NCBI RefSeq assembly: GCF_022539665.2 | Contig: NC_081332.1 | Span: 6,414,303 to 6,478,302, forward strand | DNA length: 64,000 bases | From: Daphnia carinata | Taxonomy: Eukaryota > Arthropoda > Branchiopoda > Diplostraca > Daphniidae | Direction of reading: 5' to 3' | Shown: in pieces, positions 23,954-35,291 of the stretch | Layout: every line of letters begins with the position of its first letter | Position numbering within the stretch: the first letter of the stretch is position 1 | Translations under genes and position numbers: made by a program | The notes under the pieces: generated by a model | What the model was told of the DNA's origin: nothing | The model's database searches: none | What the model saw: only the letters and a program-made list of their open reading frames with translations

Positions 23954-24248
23954 AATATAGCGTTGATTTGCAAACTACAAAACCAGAACGCCGTCCAAAA
24001 CGAACGGATGTCATTGTGTTGAAGAAGCCGTTGTCGTTGCCTAGCTACCCGAATTCCCACCCCACCTATCGACCCATAACGCAGCTAGTGGTACACAATT
24101 TGAAGCAACCTTTATTTCGAATTTCACATAAACTAATTCACAAAACATAGCCTTATAATTGATTGGAAATGTGGGAACTGTAATCTAAGCACCAGAACGA
24201 AAGACTTTACCTAAATGAAAAAAAAAACCTTTTCTTTTGCTTTAATTT

Positions 24249-27200
24249 TTACAATGCGAATGCTCGAATCAAGAGAAGTGAGAACAAAGAATTAAAATAG
24301 AATGAAACACCAATGCGTTGGGCACCACTAGGAAGCGGCGTCGTAGCGCTTGTAGTCCTAGGCACTGTAGTAGGTGTCGTCGTGGTGGTGCGGGTGGTCT
24401 GCATGGATGTAGAAGATGTTGGCATAGTAGACGTTACTGTGCTGGTTCTTGTGGTGGTAACAGTTGATGGAACAGTAGTAGTTGTAATCGGTGGGGGCTC
24501 CGACCCAGTTAGATAAACCATGGGTGCAGCATAAGATTCAAATCCCTAAATCAGCAAATGATAGAAAATATGTCAGACTTGCATTGCTAAACATTTGCTG
24601 TAAAATGCTTGATATTTATATTCTGTGCATACCGTTGTACTTCTCGAACTGATTGTGAAATAAATCGTAGGAGGGGAAGGTCCAACTCGGGGCATTCTGA
24701 CGGTCACCGTTTGTGCCTCGTATGGCGTTACAGGTGTTAACGTTCCGCCAATGATGTCACTAGCCATGATCACTACAGCTGACGTAGGGATAGTTCCTTT
24801 ATCGTCGATGATGTCACTAGGATAACTGCTATAAGCCAGTCTGTACGACGCAACGGAGTCTGTCAAGTAATTACGCGTGTTAAAGTCGTTCGTTACAATG
24901 TAGAGATAAAACGAACTCGCATACCATTTTTGCCGTAGCTATTTTGAGGAGCGGTCCAGTGGAACGTAACCTGATCATTAACCGGGTTGCTGTAATCGAT
25001 CCTAAAATCCATAATTCGAAGTGGTTTCTCCTACAAGTAGACGGTCATAAGAAGTTTCGCTTACAACGAAACTACAAAACAAAATTTTACCTCGTAAAAA
25101 TTTGCTGCCTGTACTTGAAGTTTTGCAACATAGGGATACCAACGCTGGAAGGAGGTTGAAGAACCTCCTTCATTGAACGACGGATCTTCAGCTGTTTAGA
25201 CGAAAATTATATTGGTAGAATGTTAATGTGAAAATCAAATTTGATATAAAATAGCTACTTTGATCGATGGGCATGGAGCGACTCGATGAATATTTAAATG
25301 GCGCAAGTGGATTGGTTCTACGATAACCATCCAATCGAACAGAAATGCGGTAGTCGCCGTTGGACGGAGTAGTTGGAGGTCTATAGAATCCTGAATAGAT
25401 GCCGTCTTTCTCAAGCAAATCGGGATCTGATTTAAGAAAAACAAAACAATTCACGTAAATCGAGAAATCGTGTCTTCTACGAGATCACAACGACGTACAA
25501 AGACCGTCGTCACGTAACGAGATGTTATCTGTGTTTCCAGTTGGTCCGTGAATCATGGCAACGGCAGACCTTAGTGCGCGGGAAACCGTGAAGCCTTTAC
25601 GAACTGAAGCGTAGACCAGAAAAGAAGTTTCTTCGTTAACAGCAGCCATGTTAAGAAGACCTTTAAAGTTGACGATACAAAAAATAATGAAAAAATTTGA
25701 TTTTAAGTTGTTGAAACGACAAAGACAAAGTCATACCGCTATTTCCGTTGGTGTACACTTCAACCTCGACAACTCGATTTTTGGGTTGGCCTCCTCCGCC
25801 AATATAAACGGGAACAGTGTTACCTAGAACTTCAATAGCCTCCACATAGCCTGCCATGTCAGTACCTAACGTGTGGACCGAATATGTGGCAGTCACAGCA
25901 TTTGATACCTACTCAGAACAGAAGAATCTTTAGCATTTTTTTTTTCATTTGGATTGTACTTTGAAAAAGTTTCATTACCGGTGTTAGACGAAATGTGTGA
26001 ACTTTGTATTTTCTATCCCAACTCAAATATAGTTGCGAGTGTTCTGATGATGACAACGTATAGGTCATACCATTCGTGTTGTTAACATAGATTTCGTAGT
26101 CACCAGTTCGTGAAACGGGTACGAAAAAATGCAACTCTATCACGCTAGGCATGAAGTCCACAGTGTAAAATCCCCGGAAAGGTGTTGAAGCAAGAGTCGT
26201 GAACTGATCACGCACAAGCTGTAAAAATAAGAACAGATGCATATCAGTGAGGGTATATATCATAATAAGCTGTTGATTTTCATTTTACTTGAATTCTTCG
26301 GTTTTGATACCGTGATTCCTGGACGAGTTCAAGAGCCTTATTTATTACGCTTGAGAAAACGGTTTGATAGTTTGTGGAATCGGCAGGAAAATGGGTTCCA
26401 CCGGACATTAACGTGCTCCTGCTGAGCACATTGTTGCTGCCGAATTCGAACGTTACAAGGCGTGCACTTCGCGAATTTAGTAAATGAGTAGCCTCGCATT
26501 CCACGTTCATTTGTTGTACTCCGGTGATGTCGTTCAGTTTAACCAACAGAGCGATTGACCCCGACAGATGAGTGAACTCGGTCAAAATGTCCCCAACGTC
26601 CAGAATGGCTTTCTCTAATAACAACCCTTGCCCAGCCGATCGAGTCAATCCGTTCAGCTTATTCACCAAAATTGGCTCGTTTGTAGACACCTACATGTTT
26701 TACAGTGCAATAAATAAAATATGTAACTCAATGTTAATTTTTCAGCCTTACCAATACGGGAGATTGTATTTCAGTTAGATATCCACCTAAACGACCATTC
26801 GAGGTAACGACAGACCCGCCCATAGTTGCGATGCCTACAAAAGATCTGGGACTGTTCGCGGCTAGTTGTGGAATCATCCTTTGGGCTATTTCTGTCTTAA
26901 TGTAATTAAACACAGTCTAAAGTAAAACAGATTCACGTTAGGGTGGCCTATTCCACTTATTCTTCCGTTAATAAAATACATTATCGGGTAAAGTGTGATT
27001 AGACGCGTCCAGGACTATGTAAATTGCTTGCGATGCACGGACTAGATAATTGAACTGCGGTGTCGTGGTCGTGGTGTTAGCCAGAGGACTCAGGTTGTTG
27101 AAATCGGGATTCTTTTTAATGACCGTTTTGGTACTCCGATTGCGACACCAGTAGTTTTGCTTGTTCGGAGCTGCTCGGTCATGATTTTTTTCGTCGGAAA

Positions 27201-28487
27201 ACTTGGAGACCTAAGGAATAAAAAAAATATTATGAGACGAATAAGAAAATGAAAAGATTTTCTTATACCGTAGGTAAAAATGGCATAAACATCAAGGACG
27301 ATGACGGTCCTGTTGTTGCAGTCATATCGGGGATGAATCTGCAACTGAGATCACCTGTCTCGGTTGGGGTATTGGGATAAGTGCAACTTCCTCCCATCCT
27401 ACACGCCAACGTGCAACCCGTCAATTATTCTATGTTCTTTGAGATTCAATTATTTTGATGACGGTGACTCACGAATTCTGGTAAGAGCCTTCTATCTTGC
27501 TGTCGTTGGACCCTGTCAGCTGCCATTCGCCTCGAGGATTTAAGAAAGTGTACGGGAATTTGGCACCTAGGTCGATATACGTCTCCGGAATACCATGCTC
27601 ATCATGAACTCCGTATCGGTAATGGGCGAATTCGTGAAGTATTACCTTAGCTATTGTAAAATTCATAATAAAATCAAAAGAACACGAATGTTACACTGTT
27701 CGTAACAATCTAAATCGGCTAATACATGTCAACATACTGTATCTTACCGCCTAGAAAACGAGAATGTATGTTTAAACATAACAACCTTGAGTTGTTTTAA
27801 TCCTAAAAGATTTACAGTCGTCTCCAAACGCCACCAATTATATAGCTTACCTTTATCGCCATACTTGGCGACAGTTGCACCATTGACGTCGAGGAAAAAC
27901 TGGGGCGGTGCAATGATGTATTCACCTGGCTGGCCGCACATTTTAGAACTGTAGGACCGCGCTGATTCGATCAGAGATTCAGGATCATTTGAATTTTTGG
28001 TGGTCTCAATTCGCATATCAGCGTTCAAGTAATTGTGCCTTTAACGTTCCAATATTAAAATATAGTTCTAATCACTCCATTCAAATTAATAAAACATTTT
28101 TTTTTACTTGGATGTCGGCGTGACGCCACTAAGGATACTGATCCATGAACTTGGCACTAAAATGTTGACTTTTTGTAAGTAGAGTATGTTATCGGTTGCG
28201 TCAAAAAGCATTTTAGACGTAGATGTCAACGTCGCCTGTTTTGATCAGAAAAAAAATTAAACAGCTGTTTAGTATATACTCATCTAATTTAGAGTTCAAA
28301 ACAGCAAAATCACTCTGAGCGCGTTAAGGAAGGGAAGCCGTTGATCGTCTGCGATATCCATTGCATCCTCGGAGATTGCAACAGTGAATTCGTAACCGTG
28401 TCCGTCCAAGCTGATGGCTGCGCTCGATCCCAACAAGATCCCCAAAACGAAAAATGCGAAAGCCAATCGAATGGCTGTTAACGACAT
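24249..28487 (-). CDS. CLCA-like secreted metalloprotease / VWA protein
   Basis: Sixteen exons: 28487-28314, 28235-28108, 28038-27851, 27650-27473, 27398-27269, 27210-26980, 26916-26752, 26690-26289, 26218-25979, 25908-25737, 25660-25499, 25426-25259, 25191-25091, 25030-24925, 24859-24633, 24545-24249. The product is 1022 residues with continuous phases. A signal peptide (ends near SSAA, residue 24) is followed by the CLCA N-terminal domain with zinc motif HEFAH (169-173) then YRYGVHDEH. A VWA domain starts near residue 328. Its metal site reads DASNH where the canonical form is DxSxS. A later beta-rich region has a CLCA-type KDGIYSGFY block, then an FN3-like segment (FHWTAPQNSYG). The last 100 residues are a Thr/Ser/Pro mucin-like stem and a hydrophobic tail that ends the protein, as in GPI-anchored proteins. 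Family members regulate calcium-activated chloride channels and mucus; that role is not demonstrable here. Confidence 0.9.
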
Positions 28488-31147
28488 GGTGTTCTGCGGT
28501 AAAAATTTACAGACAAAAAGTATCCGACACAATAAGGTCTATTTCGTACTGTCACCGAGAATAAACTAAAATGATTTCAGTTCACTTTGTGGCTTTTACA
28601 TTTAAGGTTGGCTGTAAAAAAAAATGTCCTCGTTTGACCACCTCCTACGGCAGCAAGATAAGGTAGAAGAAAGCTTTTCTCTATCAAACTCCTGTGGATA
28701 GACGGCTAAGCTTTGTCTCAAAGTGTTTGACTTATATTGTTTAACCTCATGAAATAATCAAGAGGGCTAGTTTGAAATAGATATGCCAAAAGCGTTGAAA
28801 GAACATCCCTATTACCAAACTTAAAGGTCTTAAGCTTATTTGTGTTCTTTTTGACCCGTTTTAGTCGGATGACGCACTACAAGGCGTTTTGCAATAGCCT
28901 TTTTTTTCACTTTAAGGATATAAGCCTGTCATAAATCCCACAATCCAAAATCCGCATTCGCAGGGTAAATAAGATTTGTTTGGTACTTTATCATGAACTG
29001 ACAAGACATGCAGACGCAGGCATAAACAGAATTTGCGTAGTCGTCTGATGCCGCCGATGTTTGCAATCACCGAGATATGTTCTGATCCAATTTAAAAAAC
29101 TAACATGTGAGTGAACGAATCTTCATTTTCTATGTGGTAAAAGGATAGATTGTTACGATGGCGTTTCTGTGTTGAAACTTTGCCATGCTTGACTCACTCA
29201 TATTATCTCGACAGCAGGATTAAGTGTTGACTTGTGAAAACGAAGGCTTATTCTTTTGCTTCATACGTCACTTCGTGTCGACCACCTGCTGATAAGTTGA
29301 CTCATTTGTATTTTAGTTTTGTGGCATCCATTGTGAAAGAAGGATGACGCAAGCGCTGGAAGACTTAGGGTCCAATAAAAGAAAAAGAACCGTGAAACAG
29401 TGCAATATTACAGTGCATATGTGCAAGGCTGCCGTGAGTCTTACTTGCCACCAGCTGCACATTATCACACACACATACGTTGAGCAGCTCTCACCTGTTG
29501 TGTCCTTGGAAATTATGAAAAAAAGAAAAATACCCGAGTGTTGTTATCATTATGTGTAGAAGCCAGACGGTTTGTCATCACTCTGTCACAGAAAATTATA
29601 TTCTTTTGTCGGCGTTATGTTCTTTACGGCTCCATGTTTTAATCTGCTGCAATGATATCGAAACGCTTCCTACGACATCTCAACTGGTTTCGTATGCCCG
29701 GCATTTTCTAACAACGTAAAGTATAATAAAAATGAAACTATTACCGCGTAAGATGGTGTATTGTTGAGTACGTTCATTTGACACTCATCGACTCGAGAGA
29801 GAAAATGAAAAAAAAAAAATACCATATCGGCCAAGCCCATCCGGCTTTCTTTCCTCCACTTTCCCGTCAGTACGACGTTACAAAAGATGATGAGAAAAAT
29901 GAACCGTATTTTGCAAACGAGTTTTCAAAAACAATGAAAGGAGAGGGGAGTGGGAGAGACGGAGCAGGCATTCAGGGAAGAGGCATACATTCAACATTAT
30001 TCAAAATGATGTTTCCAAAATGCACCCCATATCTGAAAAAAGAAGTTCGAAATTCTTTTTGTTTTTCTTCGAACAAGGATGAATTAACTTTAACAGCGCT
30101 TTTTTTCTTTTTTCTCTCCTCTTTCAATCAATTAAAAACAAATCGCCTAACTATCACAGCAATGAACCCTCCGATAGTTTGAGCTGGTGTTGTTTTTCTG
30201 GGATATAAGAACAGATTAGTTTCCCCTTACTATGAATTACAAAAAAAGGATTTGGCGTTTAGAAACAATTATCCATAATTTCAACTAAGCCTTCGGTACT
30301 AACACAATAGAAAGACAAAATTCTAGAAGAGATGATACAAGAAGACAAATGAACGCGTTTCCGCAGCATCGGATCGCGATGGCACTTCTTAATAATAAGT
30401 CGTTCAACAATTGGCAACGTAATGGTTTTTTTCTTTTTTTTTTGTTTCAGAATCATGGGGAAGATCCCTCAGGTATTTCCTCTTGATTGGAACATCCGCA
30501 CTCTCTCTGGCGCACAATAACGCTAAACTTATAGAAATGCGTCAGACTCTCCTACCTAATACAGGTGAAAGATTGAACCGTCAAGTCAAGGCACGTCAAT
30601 GTACAACGTAACACACTAAACAAGATACATTTTAAACAATCGTCCCCCACGCCAAAGCAAGAATTGAAAATTAAAAAAAGAAAAACTGATCATTTTAAAA
30701 CAACAAAATGCAGGCAAACGAGGAGATAAAACTAACGTAAGTTATACGCTATTATCAACGAAAAAAAGCAACAACGGGGGGAAAAAAATGAAATCATCTA
30801 GCATTAGCTAGAATCCATTACGTGATCCAACGTAAACAGTTCCTGAAAAAAAATTAAAAAGAAAGTTTGGATTTGAAACTAAAAAATATGGCCATAATTA
30901 CAAACGAATTGTTGTAATTTACCATAGTAAAAGAACATAAAAGATTAGGTTGAATCAAAGACAACGCAAAAGAAGGTATGGAAGACCGCAGGACTTTGTT
31001 GTTGATAAGGCTATGGCAATAAAAGAAAAAAAAACCCGGTTCAATCCCCCCCCCCCTTCCCTTTCTGAGCGAGCGAATCCAATTTAAAGTAAAACAACCA
31101 ACTAAACAACCATTAAAAAATAGAGTAGGATACGACGATCTGATAAA
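28488..31147. other. Intergenic region between Elk-like and CLCA-like genes
   Basis: About 2.66 kb. The left part is the expected promoter and 5' UTR of the CLCA-like gene; the right part, with many A tracts and a C11 run near 31046, is the 3' UTR or flank of the Elk-like gene. Open frames at 29344-29559 and 29778-30182 (plus) have low-complexity composition and no family resemblance. Confidence 0.5.
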
Positions 31148-33984
31148 TCAAGATTCCGACGGGGAAGATGAAACGGACCGTGTCCTTGCGGAAGTTGGCT
31201 CTTCATTTTTATCGCCCATTTCAGCTTCTTCGTATCCTTCTTCTTCTTCCTTTTTTACAACAGGTTTCGATTTCTCGTCCGTATCCTCCTGATCAGCACG
31301 ATTCGTATCGTCTTTCGGCTCCTCTTTAACCTTCTCTCGCTCTTTCCGATGGTTACTGAGGTGTATATGAGGTCCCGGAGTAAAAAGCGGTGAGCGCAAC
31401 GGATTGGAGAAGGAGAGCGGCGCCGTGAAAGGGAAAGCCGGAACGGGAAAGGTAAAATGAGAAGGCGAAAGGGACGGGAGAGCGGACGAACTAGGAAAGG
31501 CACTGAGCAACGGGGCCGAAGATGGAGGCCCATCGCTTCCGCTCTCTCCACTCACGCTGCCGGACGAACCTTTGCTGTTGATGGGATAACGAGGGCTACT
31601 GGCTACCGCTAACGGGCTGAGCGAGCTCCAAAAATGTAGTTGAGCTGTATTGAGGGCGTGACTGTGCGGATGTGGTAGCGGAGTGGCTAATGGAATAAAC
31701 GGAGAAGGGTAGTTTGGGAAGAGACTAGGCGACGGAAGAGGAGCGGGAAAATTGCTAAAGAACGGCGTCTGAAGCGAGGGTGAATGAGGAGGTTTGCTCA
31801 TTGTGGCGTGATTGTGCGAAGAGACTGATGGGGATGAAGAAGGAGCAGGTGAATTTAAGGTAGACGGTGATAACGAAGAACACGGTGAGGAGCTCAGTGG
31901 ACTGGAAACGGGCGGCATATTTCCACCTCGGTAGTGTGAAAGAGACGAATCAGGAAGAACTAATGGCCGCGGTTTAGGTCTAGCTTTTGGCCGAGATAAT
32001 CGATTGCCAACGAAATCGTTGCTCGCCTCCTTGTACAAGAAATAAACAATAAAAACCATTTTAGCTAACGACATAACTAATCTAAACAGCAACCTTTACC
32101 GAATGGTTGTTGAGGCGACTCTGTGAAGCAGTAGCAGTAGTTTTCATGCTTAAATCAGTAGCTTCAGTTTGCTCGCTTTTGACCCGTTTCATCCGATCTA
32201 GCTCTAGATTTTCCGCATCATTGGCTGTACGCTTGGCCTTCTTCTCGTCGGCCGTGTCGGCACTTAAATTGAGCGGCACAGTCGTATCCCTGTCAGTTCT
32301 GTCGTTAGAGTTCTGTCCCCCGTCCGGGAACGCTGTTTGTTCAAAAATCAATAACAATATATAGTGGAACAAATAGAAATTGCCCGTTTAGCATACGAAC
32401 CAGAACTGATGGCACTACTCTGACGAGCAGATGTTAAATCTTCACTAATTCTCTTGGCCGAATCTTTGACATCACATGGTTTGGTGTCTGACAATTTGGA
32501 ACTTAGATTGAGTCCATAATCAGGTGGTAGTGTATAGGCAGGTAAGGATGGGTTAACGACGTGAACACTGTTGTTGTTATTGAACTGTAGAGGCGTTGTT
32601 GTGGATATGGGTCGGACCAACCCGGGAACCTCCCCGCTCGGAGCGTACGCTACCAGAATAATAATATGTACATTTTCGGTTCAAGAAATGTAGCAGTAAT
32701 ATGATCGCATTACCTAATCTAGCAATGGATTGCATTCCCATTCCATTGAGATAGTACCCCGGTAGGCCGATTGCCTGTGGGTTGGATGAGCACACTTTCT
32801 CGGCAAGTTGTTTGTTGTTTTCACGGATGGCAGCAGCGTTTTCTTCTTCTTCTTGCTTCTCAGATTTCATGATCATTCGATTCGCCAATGAGGGCGATGA
32901 ATATGATAACTTATCCGCTTTCATCACTTCCGGATATGACACGAATCTAATTGTAAAAAAGAAAGAATTAAATTTACGCTAGTAGTCAAGTGGCATGTTT
33001 TACAATGAGGTTAGTGACACTTATTTCCTGTTGACACTTCAGAATGCACAGCTTCTCTAGATTCAATTCCAATCGTGTCACAACAAACCCACACCTAAAA
33101 ATACCAAAATAATTTTCGAAAATTACCTGTAGACAAATTTCTGCCCCATGACTTTCCTGATGATGTTTTTGTCATAATAATATCGAAGGGCTCTGCTTAA
33201 TTTGTCGTAATTCATGTTGGCTTTGTTTTTACGCTGTCCCCACAAACGCGCAACAGCTTCGGCGTCGAGAAGTTTGAATTCGCCTTCTTCCCCAGTCCAT
33301 GATATGAGATGGGCATGCTGAGATCCACCCAGCAACAACTCGAGAAGAAACTGCCATAAAGTCACATTCGAGTCTGAGGCAATTGCACCACTTCCACTGC
33401 CAAGCGGATTCAGACCGCTACTTTGGCTCATTGCATTTGAAGCACCTGGAAAACCTGGAAACAATAGCACTCTATTAACACTGTTTGCAATAATATTCGT
33501 CAAGTACCACTTAGAGATCAATAATCCTCAAAACCAAACTTCACCTGATGCCTGATTGAAAGTATTGATACAACATTGCAGACAACACACACACATGTGC
33601 AACGAAAAGCTAAACGGGACTAAGCAGAAAGATGAGATGGACAAATTCTCAGATAGAGAGAGGAAGACAGAAGGAGAGAGAGGAAAGGACTGGCTGGATC
33701 CTGAATAAAGCTAAAACCTTTCAAGTGCCTGCAGCCATCAATAAGTTTCATTTAAAGACCCATTTGATCCCATGACTGCAGTAATTGGCTCAATAGGTCC
33801 CTTCCTGTTGAAAGGAATCACACAGGAAAGCCCAGCAGTTGAAAGATAAATAAAAAGATCCAGTCTTGGATAGAATATTTGGAATAAGAGAACTGATCTT
33901 CAACTATGTCTAGTTTCCTGTCCACATACCTAATAAGGCCTCACCAGCTGCAACATCTTCATCTTCAGCCTCTTCAACTCTCAT
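31148..33984 (-). CDS. Elk: ETS-domain transcription factor, Elk/TCF subfamily
   Basis: Six exons: 33984-33930, 33454-33127, 32946-32714, 32649-32401, 32332-32100, 32029-31148. Introns are GT-AG with continuous phases; 659 residues. The first exon ([10 protein letters not shown]...) is a reasoned choice: its donor phase fits, but an internal ATG in exon 2 could also start the protein. The ETS domain (about 49-135) has [31 protein letters not shown] and [11 protein letters not shown], which is Elk-type. The C-terminal half carries the TCF C-box core [11 protein letters not shown] (about 497-507) and an FxFP ERK-docking site FTFP (558-561). A PLNLS motif resembles CtBP-binding sites. VKSE and VKEEP look like SUMO or repression motifs. 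The rest is Ser/Pro-rich with an acidic tail. It should bind GGAA sites downstream of MAPK; an SRF-binding B-box was not clearly seen. The first intron has tandem acceptors nine bases apart. Confidence 0.9.
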
Positions 33985-35291
33985 CTCAGCACCTAGGATA
34001 ATCGACACGGTGCCTAAATTCAGCCCGTTTGGGACAACAAGCAGTTTTTCTTATAATAGTAGGCGGTGGAAAACAGATTCAAGTGAGGCACAAACGAATA
34101 AAGAAGCACACAAGCTCATCACTCATGGCAACAATAATGCTGTGATGAGGATCGAAACACACACAAAGTAGACGAACTCCTTTTAAAAGGCTTTTAATGA
34201 ATACAACGAAACATTCCAAATGATGAAGACTCACTGAAATCCCTTTCGGACGTAATATTTACAATTTTTTTATGAGCGGAAAAAGTAAAGAAAACGACAT
34301 CGAGTTGAAGAACGACACCTGCTTTTCAGGCTGAAGGCTTTCAGTCCTCAACCAAAACGCTGAGCACAGCAGTGACACCTATGAGTCACAAATAGAACCA
34401 AAGAAGAAAAAAAACGCCAAGAAGGAAATGCAGAATCCAGCATTACATGGTACACTGACAATCGCTTTACAAACATTAGAGAAAAATAAAATAGAAAATA
34501 AAATAGAAAATAAAACAATGAAAAAATAATAACAAGTAAAAATATATATATATATGTACATAGAGGCTTGTAGTCGCTTTTAGTACATAGCTAGGGCTCA
34601 AAGTTTTTAATATATGCACAAATTCAAAACACTTACATTTTCCCGTTTTACACAGTTCGGTTCTTACCCGCGTATTTCCTGAAAGGTGAAAGCTTCCTAA
34701 TCAACAGGTTTCAGTGTTAGCCGCTTTAAAGGCAGGCACACGTAAAGCAATGCACGTCCTTGCCTTTTGTAGAACACCGTTAGACACGCAGAGCTTCAGC
34801 AGCAAGTAGGGAAATAGAATAAATATGGATCACGGTTACTGCCATGACGAATAAGTCTGAACTTGCGCAGATGTTATCAAATGACCAGAACATATAGATA
34901 TTATGTAAATAAAAGCTGTTTTTGAGAGAAAAGTGCCCTGTTGATGTCGAGTGACACGAAGCCTATGTCACATGTAGTATCATTTGTGTTCAACATCACG
35001 AAAATCAATATCAGTCAGGTTACAGCAAAGCCTGTGCGGCGCGTGCCTGTGATATCTCCCTAGAATCCCATCAAAGCATTATGCTAGTACTATCCCACGC
35101 ATTATGCCATCACAAAACTTTACCAAACTCCGTTTATTGAACCAAGTGATTAAACATGAATTAGCAAATTGTAAGCTATAAGGCGATATTGATTGATGCC
35201 CTTATGGCAATGGCCGGTTGCACGTACTACTTACTACTGGACTGCAATTGATAGAAACGGGTAGAAACCACGGGATGAAGGATGAAAGCTC
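33985..35291. other. Upstream region of the Elk-like gene and 3' flank of Aldh1l1
   Basis: About 1.3 kb. A 3' splice site (ATTATCCTAG) at about 33993 precedes the first Elk-like coding exon, so at least one noncoding 5' exon is expected further right. A microsatellite (AT)n lies near 34543-34558. The right end is the 3' UTR of the formyltetrahydrofolate dehydrogenase gene. No other gene is seen. Confidence 0.5.
35133..35138 (-). promoter_or_regulatory. poly(A) signal of the Aldh1l1-like gene
   Basis: Minus-strand AATAAA about 155 bases past the stop codon at 35292. Confidence 0.6.

Noticed and set aside
30168-30190. TATCACAGC, the seed of the miR-2 family
   Set aside because: Only the seed region matches and no precursor hairpin can be folded from the flanks.
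31034-31060. GGTTCAATCCCC resembling a tRNA T-loop
   Set aside because: Flanking bases do not form T or acceptor stems, and no D or anticodon arm lies upstream.
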